Source: Warburgia ugandensis (Eukaryota; Streptophyta; Magnoliopsida; Canellales; Canellaceae). From it: a stretch of DNA of 64,000 nucleotides. The position numbers and the translations under genes are program-made. Each line of letters begins with the position of its first letter. The first letter of the stretch is position 1. The notes under the pieces were generated by a model. It was not told the DNA's origin and did not search any database. It saw only the letters and a list, made by a program, of their open reading frames with translations. Shown piece by piece: positions 48,579-61,356 of the stretch. Location of the stretch: positions 42,907,880-42,971,879 of the forward strand of contig CP141132.1 of the NCBI GenBank assembly GCA_035236585.1. Direction: 5' to 3'.

Positions 48579-49703
48579 CTAACCATGTTGTTTTTTTTTT
48601 ACTGATTGGTTGTTTTTTTAAAAGAAAAGTAAACTAAATGATGCAACCTAATGTCTAAAATGATGCACAAACAAATGAAACGATCAAGCAATCCCTAAGG
48701 TTAACAACGTGAACTGTTTTGATTTTCTTGAATTTGTGTCGGGTAGAAGCTTTTAGATTAACCTAATGTGATGCTCCTCCTCTCTTTCAAACTTGTCCCA
48801 CCACTCACCTGTATCCCCTTCACACCCTCTTCAGCTATTCGTAGGTAGTTTGAGTCATAGAATGTGTTGGCAGAGCTAGTATTTAAATACTAGCACATTC
48901 AGTTAAACAAGGCCCACTGGAGTGGAAAAGGGTCACCTCCTTTCAAGAGGATCCTACAAAGCATTTGATGGCCTTTATAGGTCTCTTCTAATTAATTTTA
49001 AATTAAATTGGAAGGTTGGGTTACACGCTTGTGGTGATTATCCTAGGTGGCCAAGATGTGGTGATGAAAACAACCCATGATCTATGGGGGTTAGGTGCCC
49101 TTACTAATTAATTTTCATACTCTATTGCTGTTCAATCAACGTATAAATTACCTTAAAGTAAGAAACATGCCCTAAAATTTAATTAAAAATAATAAAATAA
49201 TACAAACCCTAAAATGCAACAATTATAGAGTATGCTATCTATATACAATTACCCTATCAATTAGTTTGAAATTATTCTAATATGCAAACCTAGCATAGGA
49301 ATATTAAGGAGTTAGAACTGCTCATAGCAGGGTCCTAGATAAGATCTTCTCGTATAAGGGTAGTACCATTTACATTCTACCTCCACTTCTAGGTTACAAC
49401 GGTCCACTCTTGACTTATATTATTACAAGCCTTTTTAAATGAATTATGACTAATGAAAAGTACAATGTGTCCTCACTGCAATTCAATCAAAATAAAATTT
49501 TGGCTATCCTAATTGAGATCCTTCTTAAATTCCTCCTTTTCTAATTTCCTGCAAAATAAAAATACCAATAAGTACCAAATTAGGAAATATAGTAATTATG
49601 CATTAAAAAAAATTAAAAAATACACCTAAAAATGCCTAGAATGATAAAACAATGCAATTCCTATTTTTTTTATTTTTTTTATTTTTATGAAAACTCCATT
49701 ATG
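48579..49703 (-). other. Element E leader
   Basis: About 1.1 kb of noncoding leader between PBS and gag. It resembles the leaders of F and G: a TCAACTTGTC-like stretch, GGCAGAGCTAGTATTTAAATAC at 48871-48892 (G: GGCAGAGCTAGTCATTTAAATAC at 62296) and AAGAGGATCCTAC-like stretches. A TTTTTTTTTT run is at 48590-48600. Confidence 0.6.
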
Positions 49704-49721
49704 TCCCTAACAGTGATGCCA
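49704..49721 (-). other. Primer-binding site of element E
   Basis: The minus strand reads TGGCATCACTGTTAGGGA, close to the TGGCRCCNTTGCCRGG-type PBS seen in F (52391-52409) and G (63121-63138). Sites of this form are usual for Athila-like elements. I do not assign the tRNA with certainty. Confidence 0.7.
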
Positions 49722-49727
49722 AAAACT

Positions 49728-51577
49728 TGTTGAGTATTTTTTGTACGAGCATAAGCTATTGTAGTATAGCTTGTGTAAGTATTGGTCGATCCCGTAGATC
49801 TAAAATTTAATTTTCCATGAATTAATAAAATTTAAAAAAATTGAATGACAATGAACTTGAAACTTAGAACTATTGAATTAATTAAAAATACAAAATTCTA
49901 AATTCAAAAGATAGCTAATTAAATAAAATATCAATTAAAATCCAGTCCCTTAGCTTGATCGTAGGAAAGTTCTTTAATTCTTGCCATATTTAAGTTGATC
50001 AACCTTCATCAATTCTCTTAGGTCTCTGATTAAAGATTCAATGGATGGATTATGTAGATCATTCAAAAATCTGATGATCTAGACTAAGAAAAGAATTTGA
50101 GATTTGGATGGCTTAGATTATATTTTTTTAGATCACTCGTAACATTCCTTGATGTGTCATGTTTCAAATCCTATTCATTCATTTTCTTAATTTTTTTTCA
50201 AATTAAAATACCAGAGCACCACCTCTTATTATGTCTACAAGTGAGAGAGTATCATTAGAAACACATGATAACTAAGACAATCATGTGCGACTGATCACAT
50301 GTGACACTAGCTAAGCAGTTATTTTATCCTTATTCATAATCCATAAATCTATTTACAATCCACGAATAGTCAAAATCCATGAAGGTTTCACTAACTTTGG
50401 TAATTGCTTTCTTCTACTTTCAAATGAATTTTTATAGTGAAACTTGATAAGTAGAGCAATTTATATCAATAAATTTAGTTGTATGGTTAGATTTCAAATT
50501 AAGATAATAAAAATTAAGATATTCAATAAGAAACATAGGCAATTCACCAACTTGCACCAATAGTACCTTTCAAGATTATTTCATAAAAGTAAACAAATAT
50601 GACCATTAAATGCTAAATAATTTTATATGAAACACTTTCAAACTCAAATAAAAATATAAGCAAAGGATTAGATCATTCAAAAACTCATCAAATAAACCAA
50701 ACTAAAGGTGCAAAAATTTAAGTCACTAGCTGTTATTGTTCATGCGAACAATACTGAGTAGCTAAGTTCAATCAATTCAAGTTACAAGATTGGAATGAAA
50801 ATTGAAAATCAAACCGCTAAGGCCTCTTGTCCTTGAAGTCTTCTATCCAATGAACCAAATTTGAAAGATTTTTGTTGAGCATAGAAGTAGGAATGGACAT
50901 GGAAAGTTCCCTTATTCCCTAGCCTATGCGTGCATTCTTCATCTTCTTCAACATTCACTTTTCTCCGAATTTTCAATCTTTTTCTCACTCCATCTTCAAT
51001 TTGGTTTTTATAGATGATGGAAAGTTAGTTTGAATTCAACTTTTAGTAATTTGCTTCTCCATTCTCTTTCCTTTTCTCCAAAAAATTCTAAATCAAGCTC
51101 AATTTCCTAATCTTAAACTTTGTTTTCTACTAGGAACTATTTCCTCTCTCTTCATTCTTTTCACTTTCCACCATTAAATATAAAATCCCTTACCATTCTC
51201 AATTCTCTTATGATCATGGTTCGAAATTTATGCTTGAGGATTAAAGTGGAGTCCTTGCTTCTTGATTTTGATCAAGATAAACTGGATTGATCTAAGCTGT
51301 TCATATCAATTTAAACTTGATCAATGATCTAGGATGTCGATCGACTTGATCTAACACCTACAAAATAAAGAAAATAACCTAATCAATACTATAAAACATT
51401 TGATTTTATACATACTTACCTCGAATCATCATCTCACCTTGTAAATTTATCAAATTATGATTAGATTATAAAAATTTTAAATTATACATTTTTCATATAA
51501 ATTTTTAAATAATATCATAAAAATATATCAAATTTATGCTAAATGAGGGTAATTTATACAATAATGGGTTATTAGCA
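49728..51577 (-). mobile_element. 5' LTR of element E
   Basis: 1.85 kb, from TGTTGAGTATTTTTTG beside the PBS to ATTAGCA at 51577. Related along its length to 23396-25094. A TSD copy GAAGC follows at 51578-51582. Confidence 0.78.
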
Positions 51578-51582
51578 GAAGC

Positions 51583-52390
51583 CATTGGAGTGACAATATA
51601 TCATGTCCTTCTAAAAGGGTTCTATGAGCTTAATACTCTAAGTCTCTTTCTACTTGATTTTAAATTAATGATCAAGGGTTCGGATTGTGACATTCAAGGA
51701 TGTTGATTGATTCCAAGGAGGGCCAAGGAGTTAGTGATGAAATCCAGTTCATATCTTATAAGGATTCCTCTAAGGGGTCCTTACTAGCATTAAGTTCCAT
51801 TCTACCATAAAGCTATAAATATGTAATGTAGAATAAAAATCAAACTAATGCCTACTTATATGCTACTTATCAAACGTTGAAGCACCATAACAGATGGGAC
51901 ACTATAATCATGCAGCCTATGCTTTGGTTATACCCGAGCTCATGTTAACCTATATGATTTATACTACCACCACAAATGCAATTCTACACTAAATGCACTT
52001 TATCCTAAAAATTAAAATTTGATTAATAATTTTTCATAGTAAGGGGTTTGATGATGATCAAGTGTGGGACACCATACCCCACATTTTCCCTCCATTATTA
52101 CAGCCTATTTAAAAATTAAATAAAAATAAACTTAAAATTACAATGGGCCTCACTACAATTTCACTCAAATCTTAATCTAGAAAAGCAATGAAAACCTAAT
52201 CCATGTTCATGAAGCCGTGACCCACATGATTGTTGCCTCTCCTTTGCCGATTTCCTTGCACAAAATAAAAAGAAAAATAAGGTCAATACAAGGAAAATAG
52301 CAAATTAATGGAAAACCCTCAACTAATGCACCCTAACCTAGATTAGAGGAAAATAATCTAAGGTATGGTCTACTACATCAATCATTGCAA
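51583..52390 (-). other. Element F leader, second segment
   Basis: Noncoding leader that continues 22881-23395 after removal of E. It reaches the F PBS and resembles the leaders of E and G. Confidence 0.6.
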
Positions 52391-52409
52391 TTTCCTGGCA
52401 ATGGTGCCA
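52391..52409 (-). other. Primer-binding site of element F
   Basis: The minus strand reads TGGCACCATTGCCAGGAAA, the classical form for Athila/Tat-like elements (TGGCGCC-TTGCCGGGGA type). It lies nine bases inside the LTR edge at 52419. Confidence 0.78.
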
Positions 52410-52418
52410 AAAACTTCT

Positions 52419-55186
52419 TGTGATTTTAAGTTAAAACTTGCAAGTGAATGAATCAAATGTAGTAATTCACAAGAGGAGGCCGATCTAGTGAGGGATCGAA
52501 CCATTTTGATAATCATGACCCCTACTTAAATTATCTAACCAAGCCAAATTAGAGAGATATTTTCCTAAACTAAAAATGGAAAGTCAATGCATGAAATATC
52601 AAGTTATGCCAAAATTAAGGCATGCTAAAATTAACAACTTTCCTAAAAATAAAAATTTCCTAAATTAAAAACTTTCCTAAATGAAAAATTGTTTAAAATG
52701 AAATTTAGCTATTTTCCTAAATCATACAAGTCAAAGGACACTAAGCAACAAATTCATTATTTTCCTAATTAAACTTTCTAAACATGAAATTTAACAACTA
52801 TGACAAAATCAATTACTTTCCTAAATTAAAAATTATAAACCAACTAAGATGCAAACTAGTTAACAATGGAATATAAACTATACTATAACTAAACAATAAA
52901 AATAATGAAATAAATCACTAACTAAGCAAAGAAAAGTGAACTACCCAAGTATCATGTGTGTGACCATTGAATTGTATGCATGATTCATTGCGTAGTAATG
53001 GATCCACTTATTTACTTTGAAAACCTAGAATATAAAATCTAACTCAAGCATTAACTAAGCAATCTAAAAATCTAATTTGGATTTTGAAAAATCTAGTAAA
53101 CATGAAGTGTATGGTGCTAGAAATTAAACATAACAATCCATGAAGAAAAATTCCAATAGCATGGTATTTAAATCATTCAGTCAATATGACACGGAAACTA
53201 GAATTAAGGAATTCTAATGAAAGAAAACATTCAAGAATGAAGATCATCAACTGCTGGCCACAAGTATAAATTGAAAACTCCAATTAACTTCATTGAGCCA
53301 CATTAAAATCCATCAACATAATGCCCACAATACATTTAATCCACATCTGAAAATTATATCCTATTATAATGAATGCTACTTGATCTTAATCAAGCCAAAA
53401 CTACTAGTTAAATCTTCTTCAATAACCAACTTCAACCATGAATAAGCATGCATTGAAATCAAGTGAAAATCCACTAGAAAAAAAAGGCAAGCTTGAAGAG
53501 CATTGAGGAAAGCAAGAAGGGATTTCAATGAAACCAAATGAGATCTAAAAGAAACTAAAAGCAAGGAAAAGGATAGATTCAAAGTGGCTTTCCCTTGGCT
53601 ATTACTTCCAGGGAAAATGCAACCTTGGATCTTGATCAATAAGCAAAGTATACCTAAGGAAAAGGGAAAAACATTCAACTAGCATAAGAACAACAAAGAA
53701 AAGAAGATTTAAAAGAGAACCAATTAACCTTTGCAGGAAGAACTAAATGACAAGGCCTAGGCATGGAGCACACTTGTGGAAGAGTAGCCCACTTTAAAGA
53801 GGATAGCAGCTACCTAAAGGAGAAAACATGAAGTTCTAGGAGGTAAGGGAAGGAGAAAAGAAAAGGATGCCTCCTCCCTTAGAGTAGGCGCTCTTGTGTG
53901 CCTTTAAAAGTTCCTTTTTTTCTCTTTTCTTCCTAGATTCTTTTATAGTTTGCTTCCTAAATTTTCTAGGGTGACCTAAGGTAAAGGTATGATGGGGATG
54001 AAAACAAGGGAATTGAATGGCTAGGATGAATTGGTCAGCTAGGGTATAAAGAGGAACAAGTGGTCTATTTTTTTGTAATGCATTAAGGTGGGAGACACCA
54101 CCTTTTTAGGAGGAGTGATCTCCCCCTTGCAAAATTTGTTGAAGCCCCCTTGAATTAGAAGGTAATTTGGATGGGATGATGTAAGAGAGAGAGAAGAAGA
54201 TGGTAGAAAAGAGAGTAATAGGAAAAGATAAGAAAGAGAGCTGAGGTGGGGAAAAATGATTGGCTAGGTAGTTTCCTATGAAGTTGGGATTGGTTGAATA
54301 TTTGGAATGGAAGTTTAAGAAGGTGAAAGAGTCTTAAAAAGATAGAACTCTTGAATGGAAAGTTAAATTCGTAGTGATATTTAGTGTGTGAGGTGGAAAA
54401 TAAGAAAAATGTGGGAGAAACATGGACAAACATTAAAATTGAAGAGGTATCTTCCTATTGGTCCACATGCTACCTTATCCTAGTGGATTTTCCCTCAATT
54501 ATCTTCAAAATATTCTCATAAATCCCAAGGATGATTCTTTGGATTCTCCTCCAATTATGGCCTTCCATGTAGCTTCTTATGTGGCTTGATGGCTAACTTT
54601 GAGAATTTCATTAGCTTGGCTTCATGGCTGGATTAGATGGCTTTCTTAGCTTAACTTGATGGCTCAAATCTTTGGCTTTGGTGGTTGGCTTGGCTCCTTA
54701 ACTTGTCCTCTTGTTTATGACTTGATTATGGCTAAGTGGCTTAAGTGCAACCTATGCAAATGTAGTGGACTTTGCTTGGCTTATGCATGGTCCCACTTTG
54801 TCCATCTTTAACTCCCCTAATTCCATCCATTACTTGTCATAAAGATGATCTTGACCTTTTATCTCACTTTGTATCTATGATTTTTTGGTCTTGAATTAAT
54901 CTTTTGATCTTGATCTTCCATTTTTGTCTCGATCATTCTTGATTGTCGGATCACCATCTCACTTGCTACAAAAAGTTAAAAAATCTAATTAAATCCTAGA
55001 AAAATATGAATAATCACATACTTACCTCAAATTACCCTATAGACCTACAGAAAATCAAAATTTTGAGTCATTATGTCAAAAATGCATGTGTTACGAATTT
55101 TGGTCAAAAATGTTATTTTGCCCACATAAGTTGTAACACATGGGTGATTAATTGGGTGGTTTTTATGCAAAATTAGAAATTTATAA
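52419..55186 (-). mobile_element. 5' LTR of element F
   Basis: 2.77 kb. It starts TGTGATTTTAAG on the plus strand. The part 53936-55186 matches the partial 3' LTR 10283-11542. It ends near AAATTTATA (about 55186); the exact last base is uncertain because the end has decayed relative to CACTTATCA at 11542. It has many short TTTCCTAAA repeats at 52560-52830 and a purine-rich stretch at 54180-54245. Minus frames 53376-53678 and 54155-54433 are noncoding. Confidence 0.78.
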
Positions 55187-57862
55187 ATGTCAAACAAACC
55201 CAAATAATAGTTTCCATCAACTCTCATACAAAACTTTGATCAATAGATACTCAACGATAGAAAATGTGACATGAGATGCTCTGATAAGAAAACAATAATC
55301 ATAATGAAATCATGCTGGACAAATCATGCAAGTACCCATATGTATCATATGGGGTGATAATTTAGTCTTGTCACAAGGAAACTTGCACACCCTACTAATA
55401 GAGACCTCCATGCATGTCCAACACTCATGGATTGTTCAACTCTCTTGGACCATCAACATCAATATCCACACTGTCCAACCCTCGACATAATGCACATCTT
55501 CGATACTGTTCAATGCTGATGGACATCAATCACACATCTCACATGGTCCAACGCTCCTGGACTATCAATATGTCCAACTCTTAGACATCATTAGGCCTTA
55601 TAACTTCTCGAAGAGCACATGCTTTAGGGGTACTCAAGTCAACATTGAGCAATTTTTCCCTAAAAAACAAATCAAAACCTCATAGGTCTTGCATCATCTC
55701 TATGAGTGCTAGCCTTGAAAAACCATGATAAAATCCATAAATTACTTTCCATACAAAGTAATTCTTGAATATAGAAAAGTTTGAGTTTTCATACAATCTC
55801 ATGCATACAGGAGCATTCCCAAAAGAGTTCAAAGTACAAGGCTTTCCATATATAATGTCATGATTCATGCATCCTCAACCACAAATGATATATTTGTAGC
55901 CATTTTTTAAGTGTCCTCGTTACACACACTTAGTCATGAGAAAACTAAAAGAAAGAGTAGGAATCCAAATATTACATGTTTCCCACACTTCCATGTGTAA
56001 CCATGAATGAAAACAATATGGAATATTATCTATAATCCAAATAATTCAAGTAACATAGTATATTACACAAAAATACTTGTTGGTTTGCTCACATACGACC
56101 GACCCATAATTGCGATAAGGTCTTGATGATGATGATGTATGCTCACGTACCTATATTAGTGATCTTTAATCCATTCCACTACCTAAGAGTGCATTAAATA
56201 TTCATCTTATTAAATTACTCTTGCTAGCTTCAAGAGATATGCATTAATTAGTGTGAAGGTTAAAGTAACTTAATAAATGTTCCTAATCTTTCATATGCTA
56301 TTTTCCTCCACAAATTTCCTTTAGAATATGCATTTTTTTGTATGGTTATTTATAGAATGATTCCTTAACTCCTAAAATGTTTAACTAGAGGTCTAATATC
56401 AATGATTAGCTATCCTTAACAACCTAGTCTAGATTACTCCTCTTTAAGACTCATATTGTATAAAAGACAAGGTGTATGTTATATATTGCCAAGTTTTCTT
56501 ATGACTTTGCTACAAACACAAAGGATACATGGTCTAAGAAATTCATTACTCTTTTGGATAGATGTAGTAAGCACTGAATTACATCCTCTAATTTTTGTCT
56601 TTGGCTTGTTGTTTTCCATGGACATTTATCTTCATATCACCACTTTAGACCTAAATCACCCTAGGTATTCAAGTATCCTATGCAAGTATATGGTACCTTG
56701 TTAGCCTCAACCATTTTTCATGAATTTTAAAGTATAAATTTTTGTAGAAAACATGCAAGCAGTAGCTTAGAGTTTTCATCATTATAGCATAGGTATTTTC
56801 TTGCAATTAACCCATAAGTGGTCAGCACACACTACCAACAAGCTCCCCTTCCAACCACCAATGGGGAGGGAAATGGTCGTTTTACACAAGCAGCTTTGGA
56901 TGCAAATTTTTGATAGAAACCTGCAGAATTGTAGCAGTCATCTTTGCTTTCCTTCTTGAATAAATCCATGAATATCAATCACTTAGGTAGAGGAAAATTC
57001 TACCAATTCAAAGGTTCATTTATTAGTATTGAAAAGAAACATAAAACTTCCATGGTTCGTAATTGTTACATAAGTTATGCCACTCCAACATACTACGAAG
57101 GACTAGGAGTCAACTTCCTAGCCTAGAGGGCTAGAAATTTCATGTCTAGTTCCAATAACATGTGCCAACATGAATTCATCCAAGAACCTCCCCAAATCAT
57201 CATCCTTATGTTCTCCATCCATTCCATTGAAATCATGTCCATGATAAATCAATTCTCACTAAAAATTTTAAAGTAAAATGCATGATTACAACATAGTCTA
57301 CTAAATTTTAAAATTGAGTTTTATCTCCTAAAATGTGAGAATTTGAAGTATGCACTGATATACCTATCCCAATAGCTTGAAACATTCTAGAATGATTACA
57401 TTGTATACAATTTCTATTTACACAAATGGGTTTTCAAAGAAACCTGAGTATAATAGGCATAGCATGTAAAACTAAGATTTACCAAGAAACTAATAATTTA
57501 CATTCTTTAACATAATACAACGAATTTACTACCCTAGTGGCTTAGACCATTCAATAACATATTCTATGCCAATCAAATGAAGATATTTCAAGTGTTGTTT
57601 CAAGCTAAAACCAATATATGTTGCAAAAGGCCTATAAAACTGAGATTGACCAAAATAAGGTAGAAATCAATGATTTTAGCTTAAATTATCATACCTACTA
57701 GTTTCATAGCACAAATCATCTCATAAAAATATTTCATAAGTATTTAGAGGATAACCATAATTATTTTCAAGCAATTATTCATGTATTGAAGCTTGTACTC
57801 TTGTATTTACCCATAACCTAAAATTTAGAAATCCATAATATTTTGTAGGGCATAACTCCTAC
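55187..57862. other. Unassigned stretch, probably older retrotransposon LTR
   Basis: 2.7 kb without a recognisable protein. It lies between F and the start of H. At 55414-55590 there is a cluster of palindromic GTCCAAC...TGGAC repeats. Near 56120-56155 there is GATGATGATGATGTATGCTCAC. The style matches the other long LTRs, but I see no ends. The frames at 56456-56704 and 56944-57126 look spurious. Confidence 0.35.
55414..55590. repeat. Cluster of GTCCAAC-TGGAC palindromic repeats
   Basis: Five or six related phrases such as GTCCAACACTCATGGA, TTCAACTCTCTTGGAC, GTCCAACGCTCCTGGAC and GTCCAACTCTTAGAC occur with irregular spacing of about 20-60 bases. Arms GTCCA and TGGAC are complementary. Confidence 0.75.
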
Positions 57863-58919
57863 TGTAATACCTTGATTTCTTCAAAATTTTAATAGTAAGT
57901 AATTGACAATTAACCTGAGATTACCCATCTAGAATTTCATCTAAAGGGTAAGCATAAACATGTAGGTTTTAAGAACTAAGATTCATATAATAAGCACTAA
58001 AACATGAATTTCTACTATACATAACAATCATAAAATTTTTAAAGGACTTAGATCATTAGTATTATCAAAACCTCAACTTCATACCCCTACCTCAAAGAGC
58101 CCTAATGCCTCCCTCAAATTTTCTCTTTGTTTGAAACCTTTTCCAACACTAAATCAATCAGGTTGTGTAGCTAGAATGGAGTTCCCCAGCAAGGTGTATG
58201 CTTTTCCAGTTCTGAAGCATGTTCCTCCTAGTTTTAGGCCTCTTGAATCCTCAAAAACCCTTTTTCAATTGATGCTAGATTCCACCTTCAAAGCTCCTCC
58301 ACTTTCCCTAGTTTTTGGACTCTCAAAGTAGTAACATCCAATAGAAATCACCACTATTTTTTCATGCAAATCTCCCCTACTGTATGCAATTCTTGGGTCA
58401 CATGCCCCGACACTAATTCTAATCAAAATCTCCTCTTTTCTGCTTTCCTTACTATATATTTAACCTAGGTAATTTTTTCCCAAGTAAAGGCCTTGAAAAT
58501 TTGAGTTTTTTTGTAGGTTTTCTTCTCCATCGTGTGCTTCATCCTTGGGTTGAAAACCAAAATTGTCCCAACCCCTAAAATTCTCCAACCTTCAATCACC
58601 TTACAGCCTCCAAGCTTCATATGAATGGGGAAGATGAGAGGGAAAACCTAGTTTTATGTTTAAGATATCTTAATTGCTAACTTAGGGAAAAACAATGGTT
58701 TTTAAGCAAGTGAACCTAGTTCTTAAGTCCCACATGACTTGGGCATGGTTCCATGAGTGTAAAACCTAGCCCATGGTGGTTTTCCCCTTCTAACCTCATT
58801 AAGTTAAAGTTTTGGTTTATTTCAATCATACCCTCATTAAGAAGACTTGATTTATTTCACCACAAACCCTTTGCTTCCTTTCCAATTCCTTTCACTCTCA
58901 CCTTAACCTAGATTTTTGG
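57863..58919 (+). mobile_element. LTR H, 5' part (cut by element G)
   Basis: TGTAATACCTTGATTTCTTC at 57863 has the form of an LTR start of the S group, with a possible TSD CCTAC at 57858-57862. A TATATATTTAA box lies at about 58454, 590 bases in, the distance seen in S3, S5 and S8. G interrupts it at 58920. The remainder should lie right of the window. The plus frame 58131-58331 is LTR sequence. Confidence 0.45.
58454..58464 (+). promoter_or_regulatory. Possible TATA box of LTR H
   Basis: ACTATATATTTAACC at the expected distance from the proposed LTR start. Support is only positional. Confidence 0.35.
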
Positions 58920-61256
58920 TGTTTCTTTAATATTATTCATAAGTGCACAAATCAAAGTAGAATTTGCATTTGAAAGAGGCTGATCCCATGAGGAATCTCA
59001 CAAAATCAAAGGAAATATGCATGAAATGAGTAAGTAAAATTAAAACAAAACTTTAAAAAATTAAAACTATGTAATAGAATTAGAAAGTAACATGCATTGA
59101 ATTAAAGGAAACTACATCAAAATTAGAATTAACTAACTAAGCAACTTAAGGAAACTAATAAAAATGAAACTTTCTAAAACAAGAAATTTCTAAAATTGGA
59201 ACTTTCTAAAAGTCAAAAAGGAAAATTTTTAAACCTAAATTAAGATGCAAACAACTAAATAGAAACTACTAAAACAAGATTAAGCCACTAAATTAACCAA
59301 GAATCAAAGGGGAATGTAAGCTAGTTGTGTGCATGGTTCATAAGTTGAAAAATGACCTTAATTGATTATTTAAAAGAAATATATCATTCAAAATAACCAA
59401 TGAACTTAAAAAACACGTAAAAAACTAAATGGGTTCTTAAGGATTCAAGAAATTAAGATATTTAAATGGCTGGAAACAAAGCATAAATATTAAGGAGAAA
59501 ATTTTCCAGATTTTAAGCACATAGAATTTCAAATCAAATAACACATATAAAGCAACTGAAACAACAATTGCTATGCAAGATAAAAACCCAGATCTAAATT
59601 TTTTTGACATAAGAAGCAACCAAGAACAAGAATTCTTAATGATTTTTATTGAATCAATGCCATATTACTCCAAAAATTGTGCATATATAGCATGTATATA
59701 AGCTGAAAATTGTGCACAAAATTAAGCACTAAAACTTAATCTAAATAACAAAATAAAATAAAATATAATGCTCATAATCTAAAGTAAGATAACATGTAAA
59801 GAGACGTAGAGAGGAATTCAGTAGAGAAGATGGATGAACTATGGAAAAAGATAAATAAACTAAGTGCTATCAAAGTAAAAAATGTGAATTTCTTAAGAGG
59901 GGAGGCAATGATGCAAGATATTTCTTCTCTTCGCTGTTACTACCATGGAATAATTAACTTGAATCTTGAGGGAATAAGTAAGAGAAACTAGGAAAATGAA
60001 GTAAAGAAAAGATGGAAAGTAAAGTGGAAGGAGGTGTGTGGAGTTATAGAACTAAAACACAAGAAAAACAATTATGAAATCAAAGCAATGAAACTAAACT
60101 ATTAACTTGGAATTGAAGTGGAAATAATAGGAGAAATAACTAAGTAATCCAAAGTAATAACATCCCTAAAGGAAGCCAAATTCCAGCTCCAAAGATCACC
60201 AAAGCATGAGTGCTATGTTTGAAGGTTTGTCACCAACCTCTACTTGAGAAAAAACACATGGAATTCCATGGGCTACTTACAGATGGTTGGGTTTCCACTT
60301 TGGTGAGGGCTTCATTGGTGAATAGATAGTGGATCTAGATCTATGAATTCAATAAGGAATTTTAGGTGGAGACATGATGTCATCGAGCATGATGTCATGG
60401 TTATTGCCATAGTTAGAAGGGCAGAGGCATCTTTTTATTTGGAAGGTGAATGGAGTTCCTTCCCTTCTAATTGGATGATGATTGGTCAATGGAAAAGAGA
60501 TAGAAAAGATAAGAAAAATAGTAAGGAAATATGGAGAAAAATTCATATTTTTGATGTGCTTTGAGTGAACTTAGATCTAGGAGTTTCCTGATAAGGAAAC
60601 TAGTTAAGATGTCAACCAACCAAGGGAGGAGTTGTCATGTTCTAGGATGGTAGCTCTCTCCTCAAGTAAAAAATGTGGAAACCTTAGTCAAGTGGGTGGA
60701 AAGAATTGAAAATGGAAAGTGAGATTTCTCTCTTGATTGGTCCACATATGCATGATCATTTTACCTTTTACAAATACCACTCAAAACCTTCTCATTATCC
60801 CTTGAAAATTATACTTTATCATAGGATAATTACTTGAAAAGTCTCTTTCAATAGTGTCACTCCATGTGGCATGGCTGAATGTTCATTTCTTGATGGCTTG
60901 AATGCCTAACTCCCTTGGCTAGTAAACTTGGATGGCTTGACTTACTTAAGATTCCTAGTTTGACTAAGAAACCTCATGAATGGCTTTAATTGTCATGCAA
61001 AGTAGTTGACCCATGAAAAGCTTTGTGAAGCACAATATAGGTCATTGGATTATCTTCTCACTTCCTATAAAAAAGGAATAAAATCCCTACTTAAATTCTA
61101 GAAAATTACTATGATTCATATAGTTACTCTGGATTTGCTTTCGAACTTGCAAAATATCATACTTTTGAATTATTAGGTCAGAAATGCATGTTTTACAAAT
61201 TTTCTAAAAAGTCTTAGAAATAATACTATATTTTACACAAAATTGAACACTTATCA
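58920..61256 (-). mobile_element. 3' LTR of element G
   Basis: The plus-strand start is TGTTTCTTTAATATTATTCA followed by an AAGTGCACAAATC phrase; the end is GAACACTTATCA, the same end as the F 3' LTR (AGACACTTATCA). 2.34 kb. It contains repeated TTTCTAAAA phrases like the F LTR. Short frames (59437-59619, 60343-60564) are noncoding. The purine-rich tract next to it is poor. Confidence 0.6.
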
Positions 61257-61356
61257 ATTTCTAAGTAGTTTCTCCATTTTATTGATAAGTTATTGATATT
61301 GTAAGTGTATTGGTCTAGAAATTAGAATGGATTAATGTGTTGAAACTATCAAGAAA
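61257..61356 (-). other. Junction between gag fragment and 3' LTR of G
   Basis: About 100 AT-rich bases with no clear PPT. An A-rich run follows at about 61367-61394. This is where pol and the 3' noncoding region should be, so it is probably a deletion joint. Confidence 0.45.

Larger units (their letters stand above)
23396..51577 (-). mobile_element. Element E: gag-only Athila/Tat-like retrotransposon inserted in the leader of F
   Basis: LTRs at 23396-25094 and 49728-51577 share the start TGTTGANTATTTT and an ATTGTAGTATAG stretch, with several related segments after that. The TSD is GAAGT (23391-23395) against GAAGC (51578-51582). A PBS lies at 49704-49721. Internally only gag (47238-48578) and noncoding DNA are present once S4 is removed. 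There is no protease, reverse transcriptase or integrase, so it would have depended on another element for its enzymes. Confidence 0.82.
10283..55186 (-). mobile_element. Element F: Athila/Tat-like Ty3/gypsy retrotransposon, host of most of the nest
   Basis: The minus-strand order is 5' LTR (52419-55186), PBS (52391-52409), leader, gag (about 22880 downwards), protease, reverse transcriptase, RNase H, integrase, a long 3' noncoding region and the 3' LTR (ends 11542). Protein similarity is to the Athila/Tat group: the gag has an AIRLRLFP motif, the protease a DLG-SVNLLP motif, and the polymerase a MDDFS motif. It contains S3 and the whole of element E. Its genes are heavily mutated. Its left end lies outside the window because B is inserted in its 3' LTR. 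Confidence 0.8.
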
